64,000 nt of DNA from Thuidium tamariscinum (lineage: Eukaryota; Streptophyta; Bryopsida; Hypnales; Thuidiaceae), in the NCBI GenBank assembly GCA_947034885.2, contig OX344758.2:10666501-10730500 (forward strand). The letters run 5' to 3'. This document shows positions 10,758 to 23,800 of the stretch, one piece after another (within the stretch, counting starts at the first letter, position 1; every line of letters starts with the position of its first letter). Both the position numbers and the translations under genes were made by a program. The notes beneath the pieces are model-generated. The model did no database searches. It saw only the letters and a list, made by a program, of their open reading frames with translations, and was not told the DNA's origin.

Positions 10758-13700
10758 AATACTAGTAACCTTCAAACAAAAATCATTAATTAAGATATAT
10801 AGATCATATCCATTTGGTCATGTTTACCTTTACACTAATTAATATTTATCGATAAATACTGAAACTAAGAATTCATGATTCTTTCTAAAATTGCTAAATG
10901 TTGAAGGTAGAAGGTTTTGCAGTATTTTTTAAATGCCTTAATAATCCAAAGTTTTGATATTAGTCATTTAAAAGATCAATTACTTTATTTAGTTCTTAAA
11001 GTCATTTAATGACATTAATTCTCAAAATTTATTATATATATTAGAAAGATAAAATGAGGATCAGCTAAGAAATCTAGATAGATGAAAAAACAATCTCTGT
11101 TTGTGCAATGCATGCTTAAATTCTTTCACCTTCTAAATTTTGAATTCAATCTTAAAACTTAATGAAATAAAAATATATATTGTCTTATAGCATTCTTCAA
11201 TTTGTAGGTGGGTTTATGAAAACTAATTTCAATAATTGATCAAAGAATTTTTTGAAATATTTCCTTGCTTTTTCATTATTTATGAGTAAATAGGAATAGA
11301 AATGGAATCGTTGTAATTATTCATATATATAATAAAATCAAAATCTTTTATAGCCTTTCATTGCTTCCTAAAGTAATCATTGTGTGTTTGTCTTAGAACT
11401 ATAGAATGACCTTTTGTGCACACATTAGTTTATGTATTTCATGAAATTGGAATGAAAACAAGATAACTTGGTGATTTTGTCTATTTTATTTTATATTTTC
11501 ATATTATCAATATGATTGTGTAAAGATAGTTTTAAAGAAGGAAATAGAAAGAAGATTGTATGCATGACCCATATTTTGGCCTTTTCATTCCCTGTGCTAT
11601 AGTGAATTTAAAAAAAATCTTCTATGTTGTAGAATTAATAAGATGATAAAATCTACTATAATACAACACACCTTCACATTCCCAAAATATCATACACCAA
11701 TTTAGGTAAATTCATACTGCAATTATTTTCCTTATATATTTGCAAATGAATCTTGCAAATGGAGTAGAAAATATTGAGATATGTTGTTTGGTGACATAAA
11801 GGCATACAAGAATTAATTTCAATTATCTATTGGTATAACATTTTTTTGAATTAGAATTTGGTTGTGCGAGTTGAATAAGGTACAATTTGATTGAACATCT
11901 TTGTTTTGAAATCATTATCAGGAACATTAAATGATAATACAACTAGCATATTAGGAAGGAATATAGATATTGAAAGACTTTAATTTGTATTGCTTACTCA
12001 ATAATTATGAATTATGGCCTTTAAGCTTAAAAGCCTGAGCCCCATAAGCCTAAGAGACTGTACACCTATGGTTTAAATGTTGATATTATAAAAATCTTTT
12101 ATGATTGTATTGTAATTATATTATAGATACCAATATTATAAATATTGATGTTATAAGCACCTTTGATGATTGTAGGATATCTACTTATATATATACTCAA
12201 GACTCTTATGCTTGCATTTTCATGCTCACATACTAGGATTGACTTTTGTGGTTGCATTAAAAAATCATTACAATGCACAACACTTTCAATCTACCATTAT
12301 GCTATTTTTCATGGATATAACATAGCTATGGGATCATATAGAATTTAATATAGTAATACAAGTGCCATAATTTACCAATTAATTAATAGGAGATTACAAT
12401 ATGTTCATGAAATTCAATTTGTACCCCACCTATACTTGTATCTTTTTGGAACCTATTGTTTTTGCAATCAATGTAGAATATTGAGATTCTATTCCACATA
12501 AATATTTGTATATGGACATTAATATATTTTACATTTGGATGTATTCATATATCATATACCTTATATCTTTATGTCTATATATTTGGTATATGTATAAGTA
12601 TTTTATATATTGTATTATGCAAATATTATATTTGAAATCCATGGCAGAGATTCAATCATAAATAATTTTTTGTGCAATCCAAGTTGATGGGGTTGTATAG
12701 AGAGGATAACACTTTAGGATTATGCAAAGTATCTTACTACAATTAGGAATAATTTGCTAAGAAGTTGAATCAAGTCTTCCAATCCCAAAATCTTTAGATC
12801 TTTAAATAGCTTCCTGTTGGCTTATCTTATAATGGTTATAAATAAATTCAAAGGTCAAAGTACGTGATAAGAAATCATAGGTTTTGGACAAGTAAAATGG
12901 GATGGGCAAACCACAAGTTGAACTATTCAAAAGATTGACTCTTAAACTTCAAATCCATGATAACCAACAAAACCGTGTCTCTCCAATAGGAATGACAAAA
13001 AAAAAAGACCATATGGATGATCAATCTCACTTTGTTGCCACAAATACAAAACAAGGTTATTATTTGATACCCACATAACCCTGAACAATGTTTACAATAT
13101 AGAAATGAAAACAACAAGCATTCAAAACCAGTCAACAATAACAATAAAAAGACAACAAATCTCCAAAACTAGCAAGTAATAACAAGCCGCAAGCCACAAG
13201 CTATAATACATGAGTCTTCAATCTTCAAGTCTTTAAAAGAATCGCAAATCTAAATCCATTTTCACTATATTCTTCTCAAATTAAAAAAAACAATAGACAT
13301 TCTTTTACTTCACTACTTGTAATTTTTGCAATTTTTCATCAAACTAAGGAATTTATAGCTTTTCAAAAAGTTAACAAGGTCTCCTACCTTCACTAAGAAT
13401 TTCACTTGCAATTGATTTATCAAGAAAAAATTATAAGTTGATAAGGTTTTGATTTCCACAAAGTTTCAGTTGCTTTAAGTGATGAATCTTTAAAAAGCTA
13501 ACAATTTTTTTCTAATGCTCCTAAATTTCAAAGAGATAAATAGAAAATACAAACTATAGTGGTTGCTTGAATCTTTGCTCTTCTTTGTAGGGTGGTAGTA
13601 GACCCCCCCCCCCCCTCACATACTTATAACTTTTTGCTTTCAATTCCAAATTAGACAAATAAAATAAAATAAATTTTTTTTGTAATGGCAATGACCACAG

Positions 13701-14399
13701 AAACAAATCCACAAATTTTCATTTCAAAATTTTCGCTTGAATATTAGGCCTTTCAAATCCAATACACATACACTTCATAAATACATGACATTCCCTTCAA
13801 TCCCAAAACTCTCGACTAAAAGGGAGGAAGAAGACGTCTACGTACCTTTTGGACCGGTAAGGTAGGTGGAATTAGCCTATATATACATCATATAGGCCTT
13901 CAAACATCCATTGGCCCAAGGATTACACCCGAAGGTAAGTTTCTATTGATTTTTCAAGGCCAAAGAAACCTCTAAGGTCAAAATAAGGAGGTGAACTACT
14001 TGTATTTCTAGGATTGCTAAAATATGAGCGTTGAGCAATGAGTAGAGGCATTTGAGCAGGAAATTTTTTATTATTTATATTTTCTAGATTTCATAATTAC
14101 CATTAATTCTATGCTTAGAAATGAAGTTTTAGAAAAACAAAAAAATTGGATGTAAGCCACTTATTTCATTGATTGCTTTGGATGGATTAAGATGATGATG
14201 AAAGAATCTAGACAAAAGTTGGTGGATGAAAAAAAATCAAACCTTGAATTTTTCAAACTAAATGAAGTAAAATGTGTCATAAATTTTAAAGACTAATAAA
14301 GTGCATTCATTTATTTGAATGGAAGTGATGTAAATTGTTTGAATCCAAAGATTTTTCTATGGCATCAAGAGTTTATCTAATGAAAACCCTAAAAATGAA
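10758..14399. other. A+T-rich spacer with a C13 run and a short hairpin
   Basis: No gene or element is recognised. Two local oddities are a run of 13 C at 13,603-13,615 and a short hairpin GCCTATATATACATCATATAGGC-type at 13,874-13,897 within slightly more G+C-rich DNA (13,800-13,960). The hairpin includes a TATATATA tract, but no transcript can be tied to it. Confidence 0.5.
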
Positions 14400-16270
14400 G
14401 CCTTTGAGAGTCATTTTTCTAAAGAAATGGCTCCTTGAATCTAAGGTTTGAATGAAGCTTTCTATAGCACCATTGCACCAAGACTCTATTTAATGACAAT
14501 TATGACATGCTAGAAAAAATTCAAGAAGAGTCCCTTAATACTAAAAAAAAGCCTCCTTTGATCCAAAGACCCTTCTATGGAACCAAGACTCTATGTAATG
14601 ACATTTTAAGAAAAGAAAAGAAGAGTCCTTTACAACTAAAGAGGGCTTCTTGAACCTAATGAAGAGCCTTCTTTGGATGTGGAAGAAGGGCTCTTCAAAT
14701 TGAAGGAGCCTTCTTTAGAAGAACCTTTAGACACCAAACAAGGGCTCCTTGGATCCAAGGAGCCTTCTTGGACAAAGCCTTTTGGCACTAAAAAAGGCTC
14801 ATTGGATTCAAGGAGCCTTCTTTGGAGAATCCTTTGCACGAGGAAAGGGCTCCTCAAAATTCAAGGAGCCTTCATTGAATTCTGAAAAGCCTTCATTGGG
14901 TTCCAAGGAGCCTTCTTTAGAAGAGCCTTCTGGCACCAAAAAGGGCTCTTTGAAATTCCAAAAGCAGGTTCCATAGAGCCTTCCTTGGAAGAATCCTATA
15001 GCACCAAAGAAAGGCTCATCGGACCAGAGGAGCCTTCTTTGGAGAGTCCTTTGACAACCAAAAAAAGACTCTTCAAATTCGAAGAGCCTCTTTGGAAAGT
15101 TCTTTGGCACCAAGAATGGGCTCTTGGAATCCAAGGAGTCTTTTTGGGGTTTTGAGGAACCTTCATTCGGTTCCAAGGAGCCTTCCTTGGAAAAGCCCTA
15201 TGGCACCAAAGAAAGGCTCTTTGGCTCCATTTTTAGACAAAGCTCTTTGGCACCAATACAAGCTCTTTACATTTGAAGAGCCTTTCGGAACAAAGCTCCT
15301 TGGCACCAAGAAAGGCTCCTTAGATTTGAGGTGCCTCTTTAGAGAGTCCTTTTGTTGTTTTGCACCAAAAATGGGCTCCTCAGAATCCAAGGAACCTTCC
15401 TTGGATTTTGAGGAGCTTTCATTGGGTTCCAAGGAGCCTTTTTTGGAAGAGCCTTGTGGCACCAAGGAAAGGCTCCTCGAATCCAAAGAGCCTTTTTGGA
15501 CAAACCTCTTTGGCACCAATGGTACCAATATAAGCTCATTGGATCTAAAGAGCCTTTTGGATGAAGCCCTTTGACACCAAGAGAGGCTCCTCAGATTCGA
15601 GGAACCTCTTTGGAGAGTCCTTTGGTAGTTTGGCACCAAGAATGGGCTCCTTGGAATCCAAGAAGCCTTCCTTGGATTTTGAGGAGCCTTCCTTGGGTTC
15701 CAAGGAGCCTTCTTTGGGTTTTGAGGGGCCTTCCTTGGAAGAGCCTTTTAGCACCAAAGAAAGGCTCCTCAGATTCGAGGAGTCTTCTTTAGAGAGTCCT
15801 TTGGCACCAAAAATAGGCTCTTCGGAATGCAAGGAGCCTTTCTTGGGTTCCAAGGAGCCTTCTCTAGAAGAACCCTATAGCACTAAGGAAGGGCTCTTTT
15901 GATCTGAAGAGCCTTCTTGGACAAAATAATTTGGCTTCAAGAACCGTTCTTTGGATTCAAAAAACCTTGTTTGGAGAGTCTTGGACACCAAAAAAGGGCT
16001 CCATGGAATTCAAAGAGCCTTCATTGGATTCTAAGGAGCTTTTTTTGAAAGAGCTCTTTGGCACCAATGAAGGGCTCTTCAAATTCAAGGAGTCTTTATT
16101 GGTCTTAATGGAGGCTTTCTTGAAGAGCGTTTTGGCATTTAAAAGGACTTTTTGAAGTGAAGGACCAATCTTTGGGTTTGGAAAACCTTCATGAGGTTCT
16201 GCGAAGCTATCTCAGGAAGATCCTTTTGGCACCAAGGAAGGCTCTTCAAATTCAAGGAGCCTTTGTCCTA
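14400..16270. repeat. 21-bp-periodic minisatellite open on both strands, main block
   Basis: The block is built from GGCTCCTTGGA / TCCAAGGAGCC motifs interspersed with TGGCACCAA. In its cleanest part (about 15,660-15,760) GGAGCCTT recurs exactly every 21 bp, giving a seven-residue repeat such as KEPSLGS. Because the period is a multiple of three, long frames stay open on both strands: 15,092-15,574 (+, 160 codons) and 15,163-15,639 (-, 158 codons) overlap, and there are others. Adjacent motifs are near-palindromes, so single strands could fold into many short stems. The left 250 bp are degraded. I favour a noncoding minisatellite; a translated low-complexity protein is not excluded. Confidence 0.75.
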
Positions 16271-16537
16271 GGGAGATCACTCCTTGTAATTTTAAGTGTA
16301 GACATGCATGAACAAGATATTTAACATGGGGCTATTTACCTTCATTATAGTAATTAAGATGATGGTGTTTTTACATATAAAGATACCAAGGGCATATTTT
16401 TAATATCCTATGATTTTTTATAAACTCGTTCATATTGTTTTTATAGTTGGGCTATCTTATATACAAAACCAACATGTCTAATTGTTTCATACCTATAAAC
16501 AATAAACACTATCAAATTAGTGTCATGCATGTACATT

Positions 16538-16568
<31 letters not shown>

Positions 16569-16642
16569 GTATGTATGTATGTATACTACTTGTATTGTAG
16601 TACAATTTCAATTGACAAATAAAAGTGTGAAATGCAACATTA
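16271..16642. repeat. Spacer with TA/GTAT microsatellite
   Basis: Unremarkable A+T-rich DNA containing a (TA)n(TATG)n microsatellite at about 16,537-16,585. The 75-codon frame 16,447-16,674 runs through it and reads MYMYIYIYMYVCM there, so it is an artefact. Confidence 0.7.
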
Positions 16643-16780
16643 CACCTCTAGAAAACAAGGCCCGAATTAACTAAAATTTGATGTTCGAATCAACTCAAAA
16701 ATGTATGAATTAACATAACTGTGCTTAAATTGTCCAAATCAACTAAGTTTTTGTTGATCCAAGTGTATTTTCTAGTAGTG
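16643..16780. mobile_element. CACTA-type MITE, 138 bp
   Basis: The left end CACCTCTAGAAAACAAGG and the reverse complement of the right end (CACTACTAGAAAATACACTT) are similar, and the right end closes with AGTAGTG, typical of plant CACTA elements. Subterminal repeats of the type GAATTAAC/GAATCAAC occur several times inside, as expected for a transposase-binding region. The three flanking bases are TTA at the left and CTA at the right, compatible with a mutated 3-bp target duplication. Confidence 0.6.
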
Positions 16781-17609
16781 CTAGTTTTAAATATTTAAAA
16801 ATTCTATACCATGTATTCTAAACAACATGATATGGTGAACAACAAACAATATTAGAACCCACATCATAAAAACATTAAACATAATTATAATGCTGAAACT
16901 AAGAAAAACACCAATACTAGCAATATAACATCAATGACATGAGAAATTAACACTCTAAAAATAGTATAGATTAACACCTATTTAAATATGACCTCTATTG
17001 TAACATAGAGACCATATATATTTCATCTCTCTCTTTCTCTTTCTCTCTCTCTATATATATATATATTCATTTGCAATGGTTTGAGTTTAGAATCAATGGT
17101 GCAAGACAACAAGGCCAATGTTCTTAGCAACCCTAGCCACACAGAAGTGACATATCCAAACCCTACAACAATTTCTTAACATGTACTTTGTGTAGACACA
17201 AATCGTGATAGTGCAACCTCAATGTAAATTTACAGCTCGACTCTTTTATCTTGGAACAATAGATTCTTACATGTTGTTCCATAGTTGGCATACTTATAGA
17301 AAGATTTGTATATATAGGCTACAATTATTTATTAGATTGTGTAGGTTTTATCATTCACTTAAAAAAATTGTCTACATTTATACTCATTGTATTATAAAAA
17401 ATTTGTATGGACCCTATTTATAAAGGCTAATTTATTAATAAAAATTCCTACTAAATGATATTTTTAAAGAGCCTAATTTATATATAATAGGATATATAGC
17501 ATTTCAAGGACCCTATAGTAGCCCTAGGTACATATTATATAAAATATATCCCCTTTAATTAAATAGACCCTATCTTTTAACTCACATAGTTTTTTAAAAA
17601 CCACAAGTA
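16781..17609. repeat. Spacer with CT/TA microsatellite
   Basis: A (CT)n(TA)n tract lies at about 17,023-17,068. Nothing else is recognised; the 72-codon frame 17,205-17,423 has no familiar feature. Confidence 0.5.
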
Positions 17610-17935
17610 ATCTCCCTGGGGGCTTTGTTGGGTTCAAAGAAGCCTTCATTGGGAAAGTTTTTTGGAACTAGAAAAGGTTCCTTGTATTAAGGAGGCTTTC
17701 TTAGGTTCTAAAAAGCCTTCATTTAAAAAGTCTTTTGACACCAAGATACGTCTCCTCAAATTCAAGGAGCCTCCATTGGAAGAGCTATTTGGCACCAAAA
17801 AAAAGCTCTTTGAATCCAATGAGCCTTCTTTGATGAGTTTGATGGAGCCTTTGTTGGATTTTAAAAGCCTTCCTTGAGAAAAATGTGGCACGAAGGAAGG
17901 ACTCTTGAGATCTTGGGAGCCTTCTATGACACCAA
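17610..17935. repeat. 21-bp-type minisatellite, second block
   Basis: The same motifs as the main block recur (AAGGAGCCT, TTTGGCACCAA, GGCTCTTTGAATCCAA), again open on both strands (17,662-17,877 plus; 17,646-18,023 minus). It is more diverged than the main block. The 1.3 kb between the two blocks, with microsatellites and the CACTA MITE, lacks the motif, so the array was probably split or seeded twice. Confidence 0.65.
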
Positions 17936-19484
17936 GAACTTTAGTGTTGTTGTTCAAAGATGTGTATATTCTCAACATAATTAATAAACCAACATCTTTA
18001 ATGAGGCAAAAGTCATATTTCAAATAGATTCTTGAGGATGTGGTGAAAAGAAAGTTGAACTCACTATATGGAGGAAAGCCTCTTTGGAGGTGGTGGAAAA
18101 AAAATTTGGTCTACAATGTCAATGTTCGAAGATGGAAGGTTTTGAAATACCAAAAAATGATTACTAAGTGACTTTAGAATTTATTGTTAATTACATTTCT
18201 CTAGATGATCCTTAACAATATTTTTCTATTCCAAAGAGCTCTGAACTGCATCAAACAATGTAGGATTAGTTGTTACATCTTTCCAAATGAACCTTGAAGG
18301 AGCTATTCAATTTTGACAAGCACTAAACTAGCCTAAAAATAGTTAGCAAACTTTTATAGTGAATAGTGCAAATTTTAATGATTTTTATAAACTTTTGTTT
18401 TTAGAATTAAAAAAAATGCACTCCATTCTCTAAGATATGTATTATACTATTATACTACTATGATGTGAAAATGAAACCTTTTTTGGATGGATGATGAATG
18501 GATGACATGGATGAATTTCATTACAAGTATGTGGATGAATGGATGTTCCTTCATACAACATTGATTATTTTAAATAAAAAATTTGCAAAGATCTTTTTGT
18601 AATTTTTTCTTTCTTTGGTTTTTGATGTTTCTATTTTTGGGTTTGACAATACTATTTATTACTTTGACATATCTTTATATAGTCAAAATCCTTGTAGTAA
18701 GCGCTCAAACTAATTACTCATTGTTCTATGCTCATTGCTTGTTGCTCCCTCTAACATCGTTGCCTCTATTTCTCCTAACTTTCAATTTTTAACTTACAAA
18801 TAGAGTACAAAAACTTGAATTAGCTATAAAATCTCAACCTCAACCAAATGGAGGCAAAAAACTAAAATTGTTGAAAAACACTTCTCCATCTATAGGAGCT
18901 TGAGGATGCGCTTGACAGTGTTTGGAATGTAATCTATATGTTTGGCCTTCGTTAAAGGATATACTAACCCTTTCAACCAATGCTCATGACTAGCACTTCT
19001 CTTTATTGGCCTATCCATACAATAGTATTAATTTTCGTTCAAGCCCTTGAAACTCCCTTCAAATGTTACTATTTGAATGCCCAGTTCAACACATGCAACG
19101 TGAGCTAGAATCACTAAAGTACAAGCAATTTAGGCAATGTATAACAATTGAAATGTGAGTCACATGAAGGTGTGCTAAAATTAGTTGGGGGAACCCAATT
19201 TGGACCATTTGGAGCTTTAATTTGCACATTTGAGGTGGATTTTGTTGTAGACATGATCCTACTCAATTCCACAGCTCAATTAAATGATGGGAGATGGTTA
19301 GGAGGGTGTTTTGGTAGAAGTGAACAAGAATTATCTATCCCAAATTAGTGTCATCTAGGCACAAATTTGTCAAATCACTTCGTAGGAGTTTATTGCTTGG
19401 AGGCATTTTAAATTAGAGGTCCTACACACTCCTCCTCAACCCAACTTTGGAGATGAATTTTGCCTTACAATGAATTTCACTCAC
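17936..19484. other. A+T-rich spacer, nothing recognised
   Basis: Short frames only, such as 18,583-18,792 (hydrophobic, 69 codons) and 19,148-19,348 (66 codons). Neither carries a family signature or supporting context. Confidence 0.5.
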
Positions 19485-19741
19485 ACTAGTGGTTAGAGCT
19501 CCTATGATGTTTCATGCTTGAAGTGTTATCTTTGTGCATTTCATCATTGTTTATATAGCTCATTGTATATAATCTAGTGGTTTGAACTTCTAAGATGTTT
19601 TTATAATTGTAGTGTCATCTTTGTACAACTCATCATTGTTTACAAAGCTCATTCTATATAATCTGATGGTTTGAGCTTCTATAATATTTTCACATTGAAG
19701 GTGTTAACTTTGCACACCTCATCATTGTTTATATAGCTCAT
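19485..19741 (+). repeat. Tandem repeat, 89-bp unit, three units
   Basis: The phrase CATCATTGTTTATATAGCTC recurs at 19,542, 19,631 (two mismatches) and 19,720, spaced exactly 89 bp. Each unit begins with CTAGTGGTTTGAGCTTCT-like sequence. The units are diverged, so this is an old local duplication. No function is evident. Confidence 0.8.
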
Positions 19742-20472
19742 TTATTATTATTATTTTTCATTTCATGTAGCTTTTAGGTATAGGATTAACTTATATAAGG
19801 TTTGGCAGAGTTGCCTTTAGATGATTCAACATTGTATAAGTTATCTTCCTCTAAACCCTAAATCTTATTTTGTCAATTCATAACTGTTGTCGCAACCTTG
19901 TCCAATTGTTTCTCCAATTGTTGTCTTCTTACATTGACTTCGGTTTTGTATACATGAATTTGCACTTCTTTAATTTGTTTTTTTGGATTTGACCTAACAT
20001 TGTCATATTGCTCATCTAATGTTGGTCGCTGTCAAGGTTTGAAGTACCAGTTGAAGGTTAATGGGTTCATTATTGTTGAAGGAGCATTTTTTTTTGTGAT
20101 GAACATATCTCTCACTTAAATTTTTGGATTAAGCTACCATCTGAAGTTTCACTTTGTGTTGTGTTCAAGTAACCTTCCAAGGTCTTGAATTTAGAGTTTG
20201 ATATAGAATATATGTAAATTATGTCAACTTTTGCATTGGCACTAGCATTTTTTCTATTTGGTTGAAAAATAGGAATTATAGTTTATTACCTTATAGATTT
20301 TCATTAAAAAAAATTCATTCTTATTCTATTGTAAAAAGTTCATTGTTACAATCTACGTACTTGAATTTGTAGGAAATTGTTTGTTACATGGGACTTGATT
20401 GCATGACTTTGAATAAAGTTAAGATGAAGTGGTTCCTAGATAAGAAGATCTATGTGCAATTCAAAGAGAACA
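19742..20472. other. A+T-rich spacer, nothing recognised
   Basis: No supported feature lies between the 89-bp repeat and the CACTA-like end. Confidence 0.5.
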
Positions 20473-20650
20473 CACTAAGAAACTAATAATTTAAAATTTA
20501 AAAAAAAGTTAACAAATTTTTGTCGAAATTAACAAAGAAAATAACAAAATTTTGTCATTTTACTATCCACATTAAGATGTTTCCATTGACAAAGCAATTG
20601 ATAGTTTTTTGTTAGTTTTTGTCATTTAGGACAAGAAAACCCTTGTAGTG
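20473..20650 (+). mobile_element. CACTA-like 3' end or short derivative
   Basis: The right edge reads GACAAGAAAACCCTTGTAGTG, which inverted is CACTACAAGGGTTTTCTTGTC, a typical CACTA terminus. Inside are several AACAAAnTTTTGTC-type subterminal repeats, both direct and inverted. The left edge begins CACTAAGAAAC but does not otherwise match the right end, and no 3-bp target duplication is seen. The left boundary may therefore be wrong and the piece may be only a 3' remnant. Confidence 0.4.
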
Positions 20651-20840
20651 AATGCTTCCAAAACCTCATTTCATTTATCATACAAAGCCAATACACATAA
20701 AAATTGGATACAAAAATTACAATTCAAAATGGTATTCTCAAAATTGGCCACCTTCAAGTTAAGCCCTCCAAACAAACGAGCCATACAACTTAAATTTTTT
20801 TTGAAAAGAAGGACACTTAACCATTTGCCAAAAAAAAAAA
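20651..20840 (+). repeat. Dispersed repeat family G, copy 1
   Basis: It aligns over about 180 bp with 47,726-47,905 through blocks such as TTCATTTATCATACAAAGCC / TTCATCTATCATTCAAAGCC and ATTGGCCACCTTCAA / ATTGGCCTCCTTCAA. The frame 20,648-20,902 overlaps it but has no counterpart in the other copy. The class of element is unknown. It begins directly after the CACTA-like end. Confidence 0.6.
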
Positions 20841-23800
20841 GCCATGGGGCTCATGCAAGTATGTTAATACTCATGCCTATCTTAAGAATTGATTATTCTT
20901 GATGGCTCTTGCATTCAATGTCAATGTTTTGGTGCTCTTGGTTCACCCCTAAGTGAACAAAAACCTCTGCCAGCAAATCATTACAAGAGATTTGAGGGCA
21001 AAGGAGGGATGTTTCAAAGTTGTTCCCTTGCATGTTCTATGATCCATGATATGTTTGATAATCATTTTGATGTGCAATTTTTTTGAAATCATTTTGACAT
21101 GTGGAAGAAAGACTTTAGGATGTAAAGTGACTACATACCTTCTAAATTTGTTAAAAAACTCACCAAAAATCACACATTTGACCATTTTTTCATCAATTTA
21201 ATGGAAAAAATCATCCATAAGCCCATGAAGTTTGTTGTTGTTTATGAATTGTTTGTGAGGTTCACATTTCAAGTTTTTTACAAATACAATTGCAAAAGTC
21301 ACATATTGACCTTAATATACCTTAGAAGTTAATGCCCCTAAAACACCTTTAAGTTGCTAAAGGTTAATACATGCAATTATATCCTTGCAATTCAGTTGAT
21401 ACTTTGGTATGGAAAAACTAGGCCTATCACAAAGGAATTCAACCAAAAAATAATCATAAATCAAGATTAATAGGTATATACTCCATTTCTATAATTTCTT
21501 TGATAGCCATACATTAGATGTTTTGATTATTTGATGGCCATATTGGATCATTTGTATCAAAACTAAAACAAATTTTCTACTATGAATTTAAACTTCACTA
21601 AGACATCTCAAATTTTCAAATTCTAATTGTAACATGGGAATCAACAATTTTGTTATAAGTCTTTTATGACACTTTAATAAAACAATAGAATATTTTGAAA
21701 TTCTTTGAAAGGACTTTTAATAGATTTAAAGAGTAACAATTCATTAGGAAGGGCTATTTTTTATGATAGATACATATTTCAAAAAAAAATTAATTTTGGA
21801 TGTTAAATGTTTTTTTAACTCATGTAAACCAAGTCATTAGACTTTTATTCCTTAAAAGAGATAGTCAAATTTTACACTCTATATTTGTATGTTAGAATGA
21901 TTTCATAGAAATAAAATCGGTAGTGATTCTTTAAATTCAATTTAAAATTTGATTTCATCTTTCCATCTTCACACCTTGCAATAACAGAATAAGAAGAAAA
22001 AGAATTATGTCAAGTTTGAAGATGTAACAAATTTAAAAGTAGTTCCTATCTCTTAGCCTTCAATTTTGTAGATTTGAATAAAAATGAACCTTTGAATGAC
22101 ATTTTTAAGTTTGGAAAACAATCCAAAGATAAGCTTGGGAATCATTAGTTTGAACATTATAATATAGGCTAGATTGGAAAAAATAAATTGGCTGAAAATT
22201 TGTATAGGAAACAAGCAAGGGAACAAACCAACATTTTGTTTTGAAAAAAACCCACAAATGATTGCAAGGTTTGAATCTATTCCATGACTAGTAATATTAG
22301 TGCCTCTAGCCTCAAACATAAAAGTTAGACAAGTCCATTGATTTTAATCATCAAAAATAGTTCAAAAATTCAATGCTAACAATTTTTGTAACATTAAAAA
22401 TAAATAAAACATAATAGGGAACTTAGTAAAGATGAAGATTCTTTACATGTGATGTGTGCTACAAAAAAGTGTTTAAAATATCAATTTTAATGTAATTCTA
22501 CATTGGCTCAATCGATGATATTCAATACAACCTATTAATCAATTGAAAAAAAATCCAAATTATTGATAATTGGTAGATAAAGACTTTTGTACGTTGAATG
22601 ATAGGTTATTTTGTGATTTCATTTTTTGATGATTGTATACTAATGATATTGAATTCATTTGAAAACAAAAGTGGATATTTACAACTTCTAAACCTTTTAC
22701 ACCTTAAAGGTTTTTTCCAATGACCAAGTGCTTGCATGGGTGCTTAGAATTCAAATCCAAGGGTAAGAATTTATTCACTTATCCATTGTAAGGTTTTTCT
22801 TAGAGAAAGTTTCTTTTGTTTGAAATTTGCCAACACTACATCAATAAATTGAAAGTTAACTTGAGGCATGGCCCCTTTATTCAATTGCATGTATATATAT
22901 AACACAATAGGGATGCAATATGACTTCTATCACCTAAATTTTGTGTAAAGAAGATATGTAAAATTCCTTTAAGCTTTTGTCTATAGAAAGATTATTGTGA
23001 AAGATCCAGCTACACATGTCTTTTAAATGTCAAGTCATTTTTTTGAGGTTCAATTGTGTAGCTCTTTGATCAAACTCCTTTATGTATGGTCATATGGACT
23101 AGACCCTCATGCTCAATTGCTACTTTGCATAGTGCTATTGGCTATTGCATAGACGTTCCTACAAAAGGATTTTTGTAAAAAAGATCTTTGACAACTAAGG
23201 ATGATTGTGCCTTGCTTTCTATACTAAAACTCCTGACTAGCTCTTGATGTGACATGAAGAAGAAATTTTCACTACTGTACTAGATCCACATTTTTTCTTA
23301 AATCAACTTACCTCATTGGAGCTATAATTGAAGAGTATTAGAATTCTAGGATTGTAGAGATCTTTTCTTACATTGCTTATACAATTAGGTTCCAATTCTC
23401 TCCTTGTGTTGATTGTAAAAGATGACTTTGCATTGGAAGCACTTATTGTTGATTTTTGAGATACATAATAATTTTTCTTATATCCTTATATTATATATAG
23501 GCTACATCATAGATCAATGCTTAATTAATAAAATTAGAGTATTAGACCCTACTACTTTTCATTATTGTTGAAGATGCATGAATGTAATGTTTCTTGGATA
23601 GGATGTATTGGGTGGAATCTAGAGAGAGATTATATTATAATATATTTGAAGGTGATGTTTTAATTTTTTTAAATTTTTTATGAAGTGCCAAAGTGGTGGT
23701 ATTGAATGACAACAACACTCCAAAGTTAAACATTCATCCTCATTTTGAATTAAAAATATTCTATTTGGACAAAATTCAAATCCATAATTTTCCTTTCATC

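Noticed and set aside
16447-16674. 75-codon frame
   Set aside because: Its centre is a translated TA/GTAT microsatellite (MYMYIYIYMYVCM).
20978-21006. CATTACAAGAGATTTGAGGG resembling a family C left terminus
   Set aside because: No conserved hairpin and no right terminus follow; too short to call.
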